Positions 7,023 to 14,603 of a DNA stretch of 34,842 nt are shown here, piece by piece. Position 1 is the stretch's first letter. Each line of letters begins with the position of its first letter. A model generated the notes under the pieces. The model was not told the DNA's origin, searched no databases, and saw nothing but the letters and a program-made list of their open reading frames with translations. Location of the stretch: contig FR889121.1 of NCBI GenBank assembly GCA_000436835.1, forward strand, positions 1 through 34,842, written 5' to 3'. The translations under genes and the position numbers were made by a program. The stretch is from Eubacterium sp. CAG:251. Its GTDB lineage: Bacteria; Bacillota; Clostridia; Oscillospirales; Acutalibacteraceae.

Positions 7023-8567
7023 TTATTCACCCGAACTGTTGCTTTGAGATGAGCTGTCACCTTTTGACTCCATAAGCTTGCACTCAACCGTACTTGTCTT
7101 AATACTGTTATTTTCAATTCTTGCAATGGTAAGCTTAACCGTATCACCCGGCTTTGAGTCAGCCAAAACCGAAGTTAAAACATCGGTTGACGTCATAGTT
7201 TTGCCGTTAATTGCAACAATCATATCATACTGTTTAACATCCTTGCTTGCAAGGTCTGATGAGCCGTCAACAGAATTAATTACCATTGTGCCCTGTGCAT
7301 TCTTATAGCCTTTTTCCTCAAGTGCCGAAAGGATAGCGGAATAATTGCTGTATTTAGTAAGAGGAAGATAAGTAATTCCAAGCTTAGCTCTGCCCTCTAC
7401 ATAGCCGGACTTAATCAAACTGTTAGCAGTTGCAATAGCAGTATCCGACGGAACTGCAAAGCCCATTCCCTCATATTCAGTAGCGGCAATCTTTGAAGAA
7501 TTTACGCCGACAACCTGACCCTGCATATTGAACAATGCGCCACCGCTGTTACCGGGGTTAATTGCTGCATCAACCTGTATACATTTATTATCATAGCCTA
7601 TATTTGATGAAATCGGCCTGTCAAGTGCTGAAATATAACCGCTTGTAAGCGAATTCATAAATTCAAGACCGCCCGGACATCCGATAGCAATTACCTGCTC
7701 ACCGACTGCGAGATTATCGCTGTTTGCAAATTCAGCAACCTGCAAGCCTGTTGCATTGATAGAAAGAACGCCGATATCGGTCTGGCTGTCATATGCAACC
7801 ATTGAAGCGTCATATTCTTTCTTGTTGTTAAGAGTTACTGTAAATTTAGTGCCTTCACTGATAACGTGAGCACAAGTAAGGATATATGTTTTGCCGTTTT
7901 TCTCCGACATAATGATACCTGAGCCTTCGCCTGACTTTTCAGGGTCTGAGTTACTTGAATTATTGCCGTCATTATTGCCGTAATTATAGAAATAATTATA
8001 TGAAGCCTGCTTCTCACTGTAAACGGTGATGCCGACGCATGAATCCAAAACCTTTTTAGCAACACCTGCAACGGTAAGATTGCCGCTGCTGTCCTTTGTT
8101 TGAACACTGTTACTGTCGTTTGTTTTAACATCGCTACCCGAATCCTGACATTGAGAGGTTGAACTGTTATTTTGTGAATTTTTACTGTTGTCAATTACAC
8201 CCGCTGTTGAAAGAACAATACCGACTGCTGCAACGAATGCGCAAATAACAAGAATAATTGCAACTATTTTGCCGGCACTGGGTTTCTTCTTAGGCGGCTT
8301 TGGCGAATTGCCGTTTTCTGCGTTTTGCTTATTATCATTTTGCGGCGGTTGATAATAGTTGCCGTTACCGCTTGAATAATTTGATGCGTTTGAATAGCTT
8401 TCTTGATTTTCCTGTGCTTTGCCTGCGTAGGAATAGTGATAGGTTGTGTTATTGTCAGCCTGCTCATTTTGAGGAGGGGTGTAATATGTTTGCCCTTCGT
8501 TTTGATTTGGCTGATAATAATCCGGTCTTTCCTGACCGCCGGTTTTTTCATTATCAAAATCGCTCAT
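7023..8567 (-). CDS. HtrA/DegP-like membrane-anchored serine protease with PDZ domain
   Basis: Surface quality-control protease that degrades misfolded exported proteins. The 514 residues comprise a cytoplasmic low-complexity tail rich in Asn, Gln, Tyr and Pro (1-97), one membrane anchor (about 100-124), a Ser/Asn-rich linker, a trypsin-like domain with His234 (TCAHV), Asp264 (TDIGVL) and Ser341 (GNSGGAL), and one PDZ domain (about 395-498). The tail is Ser/Gly-rich. The ATG overlaps the stop of the kinase gene by one base (TAATG) and is preceded by GGAG inside that gene, so translation is coupled to the two-component system. This resembles CssRS-controlled htrA genes of Bacillus, with the protease built into the regulator operon. 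Confidence 0.95.
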   Translation of the reverse strand: MSDFDNEKTGGQERPDYYQPNQNEGQTYYTPPQNEQADNNTTYHYSYAGKAQENQESYSNASNYSSGNGNYYQPPQNDNKQNAENGNSPKPPKKKPSAGKIVAIILVICAFVAAVGIVLSTAGVIDNSKNSQNNSSTSQCQDSGSDVKTNDSNSVQTKDSSGNLTVAGVAKKVLDSCVGITVYSEKQASYNYFYNYGNNDGNNSSNSDPEKSGEGSGIIMSEKNGKTYILTCAHVISEGTKFTVTLNNKKEYDASMVAYDSQTDIGVLSINATGLQVAEFANSDNLAVGEQVIAIGCPGGLEFMNSLTSGYISALDRPISSNIGYDNKCIQVDAAINPGNSGGALFNMQGQVVGVNSSKIAATEYEGMGFAVPSDTAIATANSLIKSGYVEGRAKLGITYLPLTKYSNYSAILSALEEKGYKNAQGTMVINSVDGSSDLASKDVKQYDMIVAINGKTMTSTDVLTSVLADSKPGDTVKLTIARIENNSIKTSTVECKLMESKGDSSSQSNSSGE

Positions 8568-10081
8568 TATTGTTTGTCTCCTTTTTTATAGACAGGTTTA
8601 TACTCCTTTGGCAGCTTAAACACAAATTCAGCCGTATTTTCGTCCTCACTTTGCGCATAAATTGTGCCGCTGTGCATTTCAACCATCATCTTTACTATAT
8701 ATAAACCTAATCCTGCACCTTTAGCATCAAGTCCACGTGATTTATCAACCTTGTAAAATCTTTGGAACACCTTTGAAAGTTCTTCCTTTTGAATACCTAT
8801 ACCGCTATTTTTGATGTGCACTTCAACGTTTTTGTCATCTTCATTCATAGAGACGTTAATATATCCGCCCTCATTTGTGAATTTAACAGCGTTGTCAAAA
8901 ATATTATAGATAACCTGATAAATCATATCCCTATCCGCCGTGATAAAGGTAGGGTTTAAATTTTCAAGACCTTCAATTTCAATATGCTTTTCCTCTATTT
9001 TTTGCTCAAAAGTCAAAAGTATATGAATAATTTGGTCTGAAATATCATATTTTTGCGGTTTCATCTCAAAACTGCCCGATTCAATCTTGCTCATATTAAG
9101 CATAGTTACAACAAGTCGGGTAAGACGTTTAATTTCACCGCTTACAATTTCAAGATAATAATTTGCCTTTTCCTTCGGAATTGTTCCGTCAAGAATACCG
9201 TCAATAAAACCTCCGATTGAAGTCATCGGAGTCCTAAGCTCATGTGATACGTTAGACACAAAGCTTCGTCTCGACGACTCAAGCGTATCAAGTGCGTCTG
9301 CCATATCATTAAAAGCTTTGCCGAGTTCTGCAAGCTCGTCGCAGCCGTCAACTTTAACTCTGTATGAAAAATCGCCTATTGCAAATTGCTTTGCCGCCTT
9401 GCTCATATCACGAAGCGGCTGAACAAAGCTTCGTGTAAGCTTCCAAATACATAAGAAGCCCAAAACAAGGCAAAATACAGCACTTAACATAAACATTTTA
9501 AATACTTCGTGAACAAGTGAAACGGCACTTGTTGCGCTTGTTGCAAAAACAGAGCCGATAATCTGATTTGAGCTGTAAATCGGGCAACCGACAATAAACG
9601 AACGTTGACCGCTTATTACCCCGCTGCCGACATAACTGCTCTCATACACCTGCTGAAGTATCGAATCGCTTATATTATAGTCGGTATGAAACGAGCATTT
9701 GCCGAGTTTTCCGAAAAAAGGAAGCGAATCTGCCCTTTCCTTACACAAAATTATATTTCCCTCGGTGTCGCAAACAAAAATATCAGCGTCGACCGAATTG
9801 GATACAATCTTGATTGCACGGCATATCATTTCTTTCTCGTTTGAATAAGTATCATTCATATCCGCAACAAGGAGATTGGAACTTACACTGTTGGCAATAG
9901 ACTGTGCATTTTCCATAAGCAAATCTGTAGTCTGTTTTTGAGTATACGCACCCACAAGAGCGGTAAGCGTCGTACCCAAAACAGTAAGCACAATAAGCAT
10001 TATTGCCGAAAACAACAAAAAGTATTTAGCAAAAATATTATCCTTCAAATTCTTTTTTTGAGGTAAATGTATTTTTGTCAT
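8567..10081 (-). CDS. Membrane sensor histidine kinase
   Basis: A 504-residue HisKA-type kinase. Membrane helix 1 spans about 20-46, an extracellular sensing region about 47-194 (Cache/PAS-like, with DADIFVCDTEGNIILC and a late GCPIYSSNQIIGSV strand pair), and helix 2 about 195-216. A HAMP domain (about 217-270), a HisKA domain with phospho-accepting His280 (SNVSHELRTPMTS) and an HATPase domain with N-box IYNIFDNAVKF and G-box GAGLGLYIV follow. It lies 52 bases after its response regulator and overlaps htrA by one base. AAAGG precedes the ATG. Given the partner protease, it probably senses envelope or secretion stress; the direct signal is unknown. Confidence 0.94.
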   Translation of the reverse strand: MTKIHLPQKKNLKDNIFAKYFLLFSAIMLIVLTVLGTTLTALVGAYTQKQTTDLLMENAQSIANSVSSNLLVADMNDTYSNEKEMICRAIKIVSNSVDADIFVCDTEGNIILCKERADSLPFFGKLGKCSFHTDYNISDSILQQVYESSYVGSGVISGQRSFIVGCPIYSSNQIIGSVFATSATSAVSLVHEVFKMFMLSAVFCLVLGFLCIWKLTRSFVQPLRDMSKAAKQFAIGDFSYRVKVDGCDELAELGKAFNDMADALDTLESSRRSFVSNVSHELRTPMTSIGGFIDGILDGTIPKEKANYYLEIVSGEIKRLTRLVVTMLNMSKIESGSFEMKPQKYDISDQIIHILLTFEQKIEEKHIEIEGLENLNPTFITADRDMIYQVIYNIFDNAVKFTNEGGYINVSMNEDDKNVEVHIKNSGIGIQKEELSKVFQRFYKVDKSRGLDAKGAGLGLYIVKMMVEMHSGTIYAQSEDENTAEFVFKLPKEYKPVYKKGDKQ

Positions 10082-10107
10082 TATTTATACCTTTATTATA
10101 TACTTAC

Positions 10108-10127
10108 TGCCGGTAAATCTTCCGGCA
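10108..10127 (-). other. Small intercistronic hairpin between response regulator and kinase
   Basis: TGCCGG (10108-10113) and CCGGCA (10122-10127) form a 6-bp stem with an 8-base loop. It lacks a U-tract, so it is more likely an mRNA-stability or coupling element than a terminator. It may lower kinase expression relative to the regulator. Confidence 0.4.
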
Positions 10128-10133
10128 TTTTGA

Positions 10134-10829
10134 TTATTCCTTTGTTTCGAACTTGTAGCCTACTCCCCAAACGGTTTTAAGCGACCATTTGTCTGACACG
10201 CCCTCAAGCTTTTCACGAAGCCTTTTAACGTGAACGTCAACCGTTCTTGAATCACCGTAATAATCAAAACCCCAAACCTCGTCAAGAAGCTGGTCACGGG
10301 TATAAACCCTATTAGGATTTGATGCAAAATGATAAATAAGTTCAAGCTCTTTAGGAGGAGTATCAACAGGTACACCCTTAACCTTAAGCTCATAATTAAC
10401 TATATTGATTTCAAGATTATCATATTTTACGATTTTCTTTGAATTTTCCTCAGCGTCATTACTGCCGCTGGCTCTTCTCAACACAGCCTTAACTCTTGCC
10501 ATTACTTCCTTAGCGTCAAAAGGTTTTGTAACATAGTCGTCTGCGCCAAGTTCAAGACCGAGAACCTTATCAAAAGTTTCACCCTTAGCGGTAAGCATAA
10601 TGATAGGAGTATTAGATGTTTTTCTTATTTCACGGCAAACCTGCCAGCCGTCCATTTTCGGAAGCATAATATCAAGAAGCACAAGTTCAGGTGCTTTAGA
10701 CTGAAACATTTCAACTGCTTCCTGTCCGTCATTAGCAACGAAAACCGTGTAGCCGTCATTTTCCAAGTAAAGCTTTAAAAGTTCGCAAATGTTGCGGTCG
10801 TCGTCAACAACCAAAATTTTTGTTCCCAT
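10134..10829 (-). CDS. OmpR/PhoB-family response regulator
   Basis: A 231-residue DNA-binding partner of the downstream kinase. The receiver domain (about 3-118) has the acidic pocket VVDDD, phospho-acceptor Asp53 (LLDIMLPKMDG), Thr80 and Lys102 (VTKPFD). The C-terminal winged helix (about 130-230) shows TPPKELELIYHF and SRTVDVHVKRLREKLE. The start is placed at 10829 because AGGAG lies 7 bases before it; an upstream in-frame ATG at 10859 lacks support and would add ten residues. It is first in the regulator-kinase-HtrA operon, downstream of a palindrome-containing promoter, so autoregulation is likely. CssR is the best functional analogue, but WalR- or PhoP-like members cannot be excluded. 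Confidence 0.95.
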   Translation of the reverse strand: MGTKILVVDDDRNICELLKLYLENDGYTVFVANDGQEAVEMFQSKAPELVLLDIMLPKMDGWQVCREIRKTSNTPIIMLTAKGETFDKVLGLELGADDYVTKPFDAKEVMARVKAVLRRASGSNDAEENSKKIVKYDNLEINIVNYELKVKGVPVDTPPKELELIYHFASNPNRVYTRDQLLDEVWGFDYYGDSRTVDVHVKRLREKLEGVSDKWSLKTVWGVGYKFETKE

Positions 10830-10860
10830 AATGTTTCTCCTTTGATTTGTTAATATCATT

Positions 10861-10880
10861 TTATCACCGCTTAGTGATAA
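10861..10880. promoter_or_regulatory. Palindrome in the promoter of the response-regulator operon
   Basis: TTATCAC-CGCTTA-GTGATAA is a perfect 7-bp inverted repeat around 6 bases. On the minus strand it ends on a -10-like TAAAAT (10857-10862) and fills the promoter spacer; no good -35 is visible at 17 bases. This fits a promoter depending on, or blocked by, a protein bound at the palindrome. Confidence 0.45.
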
Positions 10881-10984
10881 TTTTTTGTAGTTTTAATTAA
10901 CATTTTATAAAATTTATAAATATTTTTTGAATGAAAATTATTGGTAATATTAATTAATCTGCGTGTAGAACAGTCAAATTATAA

Positions 10985-11195
10985 ATTTCAACCCATCATA
11001 GACTTCGAGAAAGTGAGATAAATTTCGTATTTTGCGAGCGGGTGCTGTACGTTGGTACTGCCCCCGAGCAAAAGACGAAAAGCGCCAAAAAATGGCAAGG
11101 ACTCGATGTCATTGGCATTTTTCCAATCCCTCTGAGTGTAACAAGTTGCACCCACCTCCCTTTACACAAGGGAGGCAAATAGGTTTATTTATTTT
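10985..11195. repeat. Probable interspersed repeat element made of chained hairpins
   Basis: The 400-base gene-free stretch 10830-11231 contains, past the AT-rich promoter part, a distinctly more GC-rich ~200-base block. It holds a perfect 8-bp stem CCTCCCTT-TACAC-AAGGGAGG (11155-11175), an imperfect 14-bp inverted repeat (11088-11101 with 11109-11122, two mismatches) and a third imperfect inverted repeat around 11040-11074. The CCTCCCTTGTGTAAAGGGAGG motif, whose translation reads PLCKGRW, is to my recollection a recurrent intergenic repeat in clostridial gut genomes. The block has no credible ribosome site or coding character; a 60-residue open frame across it (10996-11178, minus) is considered spurious. 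Boundaries are approximate. Confidence 0.55.
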
Positions 11196-11231
11196 ATTCG
11201 GCGCGGTTTAGCCGCTTTATCGATAGTCTAA

Positions 11232-12470
11232 TTACCATTCTTTTCCACGCTTTATACAGCCCTCAACATGGTCGATAAATTGCTTTGCACCTCTCGGCGA
11301 ACGTCCGCCTCTCCTTGTTGCCCACTGGTCAGCTTTGAAAAGAAGTTTATCAACGTCAACGCCGTGCTCTTCAAAATGCCTGTCGCAAGCAAGTTTTTCA
11401 ACAATATCAAGATATTCCTTTTTATCGGGATTAAGAAATGAGATTGTAAGACCGAAGCGGTCGGAAAGGGAAAGCTGTTCTTGCATAGTATCTCCCTTAT
11501 TAACATCATTTTCCCTGTCAGAGAAATTTTCCTTAATCAAATGACGTCTGTTAGACGTTGCATATATTATAGTATTCGGCTGTTTACCCGAAAGCGAACC
11601 TTCAAGAGCGGCCTTAAGTTCGCTAAACGAGGTATCGTTAGAGTTGAAACTTAAATCATCAATATAAATAATAAATTTCATTGGTGAATCGGCAATTTGC
11701 TCACGAATAAGCGAAAGGTCGGCAACAGCACTCTTAGGAATTTCAATCATACGAAGTCCCTTTTGCCAATACTCATTCAAAATTGCGTGAACTGTTGAAC
11801 TTTTGCCCGTTCCCCTGTCACCGTAAAGCAAAACGTTATTAGCCGGATGACCTGCGATAAAGCTTTCGGTATTATCAATAACCTTATTTCTTTGAAGTTC
11901 ATAATTTTTCAAATCTGTAAGACGGATAGGATCAATGGAATTAACCGGAGTGATTTCCTCATCTCTCCAAGTAAATGCAATATTTTTGGCATAAATACCG
12001 TAGCCGTTTTCTCTGTGATACTTAATAAGTTCATCAAGTTGCCTGTCCCAATGAGAATCTAACGGAGCAAGCGGCTTGCCTACCTCCCAGCCCGGTAAAG
12101 TCAAAAGGATTTCCTTAATATCCTCATCATCAATATCTGCCAAAATATCCTGTGCGGTAAGAGAAGCGATTTCTTCAAGCTTTGCAAGGTCACTTTTAAC
12201 CGCATTTATGACTGCGATTGAAAGTTGATTTACTTTTCCTGCGCATGCCGCTTTAGTGAAAATATTGTCATTAGTCAAAATCAAGCGTGAAATATGCCTT
12301 TTAAGCGATTCGCTTTTTGCAAGCTCCTTAAAAAAGTAACTTTGAAGTGCTACCGTGTCCTCTTCATCGTCGCAAAGCAAATCATATAAAGCAGAAAAAA
12401 CGTCATCATCCTCAAAATCATAAATGCAAAGCGATTCAATATAATATTTAAGTCTTGTTACCTTATTCAT
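11232..12470 (-). CDS. DUF815-family AAA+ ATP-binding protein
   Basis: A 412-residue ATPase. The N-terminal helical region (about 1-135) is poorly conserved; the ATPase domain has Walker A GDRGTGKS (217-224), Walker B FIIYIDDLSF (about 266-275), and a sensor-1-like YATSNRRHL stretch. The family is widespread in Firmicutes and other bacteria and its function is not established; members are usually annotated as predicted ATPases. The ATG at 12470 has GGAGG at 8 bases; an in-frame TTG five codons upstream overlaps that ribosome site and is rejected. It is monocistronic and divergent from the fadR-like gene. No N-terminal signal or membrane segment is seen. Confidence 0.9.
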   Translation of the reverse strand: MNKVTRLKYYIESLCIYDFEDDDVFSALYDLLCDDEEDTVALQSYFFKELAKSESLKRHISRLILTNDNIFTKAACAGKVNQLSIAVINAVKSDLAKLEEIASLTAQDILADIDDEDIKEILLTLPGWEVGKPLAPLDSHWDRQLDELIKYHRENGYGIYAKNIAFTWRDEEITPVNSIDPIRLTDLKNYELQRNKVIDNTESFIAGHPANNVLLYGDRGTGKSSTVHAILNEYWQKGLRMIEIPKSAVADLSLIREQIADSPMKFIIYIDDLSFNSNDTSFSELKAALEGSLSGKQPNTIIYATSNRRHLIKENFSDRENDVNKGDTMQEQLSLSDRFGLTISFLNPDKKEYLDIVEKLACDRHFEEHGVDVDKLLFKADQWATRRGGRSPRGAKQFIDHVEGCIKRGKEW

Positions 12471-12520
12471 CTTCAACACCTCCAAGACCGATATTTTTAG
12501 GTAATATATTTTATATACTT

Positions 12521-12549
12521 ATAATATAGCAATTGTTCACAATTTACAA
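12521..12549 (-). promoter_or_regulatory. Promoter of the DUF815 gene with a palindromic spacer
   Basis: Minus-strand -35 TTGTAA (12544-12549), 17-base spacer, -10 TATTAT (12521-12526). The spacer contains the inverted repeat AATTGT-GA-ACAATT (12531-12544), whose TTGT/ACAA halves resemble GntR/FadR-type half-sites. Because the divergent gene encodes a FadR-type protein, control by it is possible (inference). Confidence 0.6.
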
Positions 12550-12607
12550 GTAATATAGTTAAAATCGTTGTTTTGAACAAATAAAAGCAGACCCAAAAGG
12601 AATTTTT

Positions 12608-12660
12608 GTTGTAAGATGTCTGACAACGTATTGACTTTTATATGCAAGTTGTGTTATCAT
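12608..12660 (+). promoter_or_regulatory. Promoter and candidate operator of the fadR-like gene
   Basis: -35 TTGACT (12631-12636), 18-base spacer, -10 TATCAT (12655-12660). Directly upstream, GTTGT (12608-12612) and ACAAC (12623-12627) are inverted, and inside lies the perfect 9-base palindrome TGTCTGACA (12617-12625). GTCTGACAAC (12618-12627) recurs with one change in the ilvC leader. A second GTTGT/ACAAC pair overlaps the -10 region (12648-12665). Confidence 0.6.
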
Positions 12661-12680
12661 ACAACTCAAGAGGTGTTTAT

Positions 12681-13352
12681 ATGGGCAATTCATCAAGACT
12701 TGCAGACAGCACTGCAAATCAGATATTAAAAATGATAGAAGAAGAGGAACGCTTTTCCGTTGGCGACAAGCTGCCTAACGAAAACGATTTTGCCGCTGAA
12801 CTTGGAGTAAGCCGTTCTACCCTCAGAGAAGCGGTAAAAATACTTACCACCTACGGCATACTTGAAATAAAGCGTGGCAAAGGCACATTTGTAACTTCAA
12901 ACACTATTATAGATTCAAACGATTTAAGCGACATAACCTCAGGGCTTGACGATTTGTTTGAAATGAGGCTTATGTTTGAACCGGATTGCGCTTATTATGC
13001 GGCTTTAAGGGCTACTGACGAGGAAATAAGAATAATCTGTGAATGCGGCGAAGCGGTTGAAAAGAAAATACTTTCGGGTGAGGACAGAACTGTTGAAGAA
13101 CAAAAATTTCACGAGAGTATCGCAAACGCAACTCATAACGCTTTTGTAAAGCAATTTATTCCTATTATATTTAACGCAATCAAAAAAGGTGTTGTTGTTA
13201 TGATGAAGGACAGCGACGTCAGCAAAGATAATATGAGCGACGACAGGCTGATTATGGATTTTATAAAAAAGAGAAATCCCGATGGTGCAAGAACAGCTAT
13301 GAGGCTTCATATTATTCACGCTATGGAAGGCTTGCAAAAAAATCAAAATTAG
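12681..13352 (+). CDS. FadR-subfamily GntR transcriptional regulator
   Basis: A 223-residue regulator: N-terminal winged helix (about 8-74, LPNENDFAAELGVSRSTLRE and a wing IKRGKGTFVT) and a C-terminal FCD ligand-binding domain (about 90-215), with candidate metal/ligand residues in FHESIANATHN and MRLHIIHAME. FCD regulators usually bind small organic acids. The start at 12681 follows GAGGTG at a normal distance; an in-frame ATG at 12642 lies upstream of the -10 and is rejected. It ends only 130 bases before ilvC, which has its own promoter, and shares an operator-like element with it. A branched-chain precursor such as a keto or hydroxy acid is a plausible effector, but this is inference. Confidence 0.9.
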   Translation: MGNSSRLADSTANQILKMIEEEERFSVGDKLPNENDFAAELGVSRSTLREAVKILTTYGILEIKRGKGTFVTSNTIIDSNDLSDITSGLDDLFEMRLMFEPDCAYYAALRATDEEIRIICECGEAVEKKILSGEDRTVEEQKFHESIANATHNAFVKQFIPIIFNAIKKGVVVMMKDSDVSKDNMSDDRLIMDFIKKRNPDGARTAMRLHIIHAMEGLQKNQN

Positions 13353-13355
13353 GTA

Positions 13356-13384
13356 TTGACATTAGACAACAGACAAGTTATAAT
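13356..13384 (+). promoter_or_regulatory. Consensus sigma-A promoter of ilvC
   Basis: TTGACA (13356-13361) and TATAAT (13379-13384) both match consensus exactly with a 17-base spacer, beginning four bases after the fadR-like stop codon. Such a strong promoter usually needs repression. The spacer contains GACAAC (13365-13370), also part of the candidate operator. Confidence 0.85.
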
Positions 13385-13399
13385 GACAATTGTAAAAGA

Positions 13400-13439
13400 T
13401 ATTTAGCGAGTGGTCGGACAACCGAACACCACAAATATT
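13400..13439 (+). promoter_or_regulatory. Candidate FadR-type operator / leader hairpin of ilvC
   Basis: In the ilvC leader GTCGGACAAC (13413-13422) matches 9 of 10 bases with GTCTGACAAC at the fadR-like promoter. The same stretch, TGGTCGGACA, resembles the FadR consensus TGGTCnGACCA. It can also fold as a hairpin: GTGGT/ACCAC with inner CGG/CCG, flanked by ATATTT/AAATAT. There is no T-box or leader-peptide arrangement in this ~90-base leader. Confidence 0.5.
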
Positions 13440-13482
13440 TAAAATATTAAATAAATAATTATTATTTTTGGAGGAAACAAAA

Positions 13483-14499
13483 ATGGCAGAAGCTAGACTT
13501 TTTTACGAATCAGATTGTAATCTTGACGTTCTTTCAGGTAAGACTGTTGCTATCGTAGGCTTTGGTTCACAGGGCCACGCACATGCACTTAATCTTCACG
13601 AAAGCGGTGTAAACGTAATTGTTGGCCTTTACAAAGGTTCAAAATCTTGGAAAAAGGTTGAAGACCTTGGTTTAAAGGTAATGGAAACTGCTGACGCAGT
13701 TAAGGCTGCAGACATTGTTATGGTTCTTGCTCCGGATGAGAAGCAGGCAGCTATTTACAAGAAGGATATCGAACCGAACCTTACAGAAGGTATGGCTCTT
13801 GCATTTGCTCACGGCTTTAACATTCACTTCAAGCAAATCGTTCCACCTGCAAATGTAGATGTATTTATGATTGCTCCTAAGGCTCCGGGCCACACAGTTC
13901 GTTCAGAATACAAAGAAGGTAAAGGTACACCTTGCCTTGTTGCTGTATATCAAGATGCTACAGGTCATGCTTGGGATATCGCTCTCGCTTACGGTGCAGG
14001 TATCGGCGGCGCTCGTGCAGCTCTTCTTGAAACAACATTTAAGTGCGAAACTGAAACTGACCTCTTCGGTGAGCAAGCTGTTCTTTGCGGCGGTGTAACA
14101 GCACTTATGAAAGCCGGTTTTGAAACACTTGTTGAGGCTGGTTATGACCCAAGAAATGCTTACTTTGAATGTATCCACGAAATGAAGCTTATCGTTGACC
14201 TTATCTATGCAGGCGGCTTTAAGGAAATGAGATATTCAATTTCTAACACTGCTGAGTTCGGTGATTACGAGACAGGTAAGAGACTTGTTACTGACGAAAC
14301 TAAGAAGGAAATGAAGAAGATTCTTGATGAAATTCAGGACGGTACATTCGCTTCTAAGTTCATCACAGAGGCTAACAACGGTTGGGCTCACTTCAAGGCT
14401 AAGAGAGAGATGGAAGCTAATCATCAGCTTGAGCAAGTTGGCGAAAAGATTCGTTCAATGTATAGCTGGTATGGCGAGAACAAGTACGCTGAAAAATAA
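13483..14499 (+). CDS. ilvC: Ketol-acid reductoisomerase (class I, NADPH-dependent)
   Basis: Second step of valine, leucine and isoleucine synthesis: isomerises and reduces 2-acetolactate or 2-aceto-2-hydroxybutyrate. The 338-residue length is typical of class I enzymes. The Rossmann domain has VGFGSQGHAHALNL (25-38) and KGSKSW (51-56, phosphate-binding loop suggesting NADPH). Magnesium ligands lie in DLFGEQ (Asp193, Glu197) and CIHEMK (Glu233). The ATG follows GGAGG at 8 bases; a TTG five codons earlier is rejected. It stands alone, without ilvB/N/D or leu genes, under a consensus promoter and possibly under the adjacent FadR-type regulator. A terminator follows immediately. Confidence 0.98.
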   Translation: MAEARLFYESDCNLDVLSGKTVAIVGFGSQGHAHALNLHESGVNVIVGLYKGSKSWKKVEDLGLKVMETADAVKAADIVMVLAPDEKQAAIYKKDIEPNLTEGMALAFAHGFNIHFKQIVPPANVDVFMIAPKAPGHTVRSEYKEGKGTPCLVAVYQDATGHAWDIALAYGAGIGGARAALLETTFKCETETDLFGEQAVLCGGVTALMKAGFETLVEAGYDPRNAYFECIHEMKLIVDLIYAGGFKEMRYSISNTAEFGDYETGKRLVTDETKKEMKKILDEIQDGTFASKFITEANNGWAHFKAKREMEANHQLEQVGEKIRSMYSWYGENKYAEK

Positions 14500-14522
14500 T
14501 ATACTTTAATAATTAATAATTT

Positions 14523-14554
14523 AAGGGTTTGCAAATTGCAAACCCTTATTTTTT
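14523..14554 (+). terminator. Intrinsic terminator after ilvC
   Basis: AAGGGTTTGCAA (14523-14534) pairs perfectly with TTGCAAACCCTT (14536-14547) and is followed by ATTTTTT. A textbook rho-independent terminator that separates ilvC from the lipoprotein gene. Confidence 0.92.
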
Positions 14555-14556
14555 GC

Positions 14557-14585
14557 TTTACTTATTCTCCTATATCTGTTAAAAT
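14557..14585 (+). promoter_or_regulatory. Promoter of the small lipoprotein gene
   Basis: TTTACT (14557-14562), 17-base spacer and TAAAAT (14580-14585), right after the ilvC terminator and only 18 bases before the start codon. The very short leader makes the -10 reading plausible but the exact start uncertain. Confidence 0.5.
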
Positions 14586-14603
14586 CAAGTTGGAGGTAAA
14601 ACT

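Noticed and set aside
10996..11178. A 60-residue minus-strand frame beginning MPPLCKGRW
   Set aside because: It lies wholly in the repeat block, has no convincing ribosome site or protein-like composition, and its start is formed by the hairpin sequence.
12471..12485. TTG start for DUF815 (and a similar TTG start for ilvC at 13468)
   Set aside because: In both cases the TTG overlaps the GGAGG ribosome site of the downstream ATG, so the ATG is the real start.
13353..13482. A T-box or leader-peptide attenuator before ilvC
   Set aside because: The leader is about 90 bases, has no T-box sequence, no run of Leu/Val/Ile codons and no terminator before the ilvC start.
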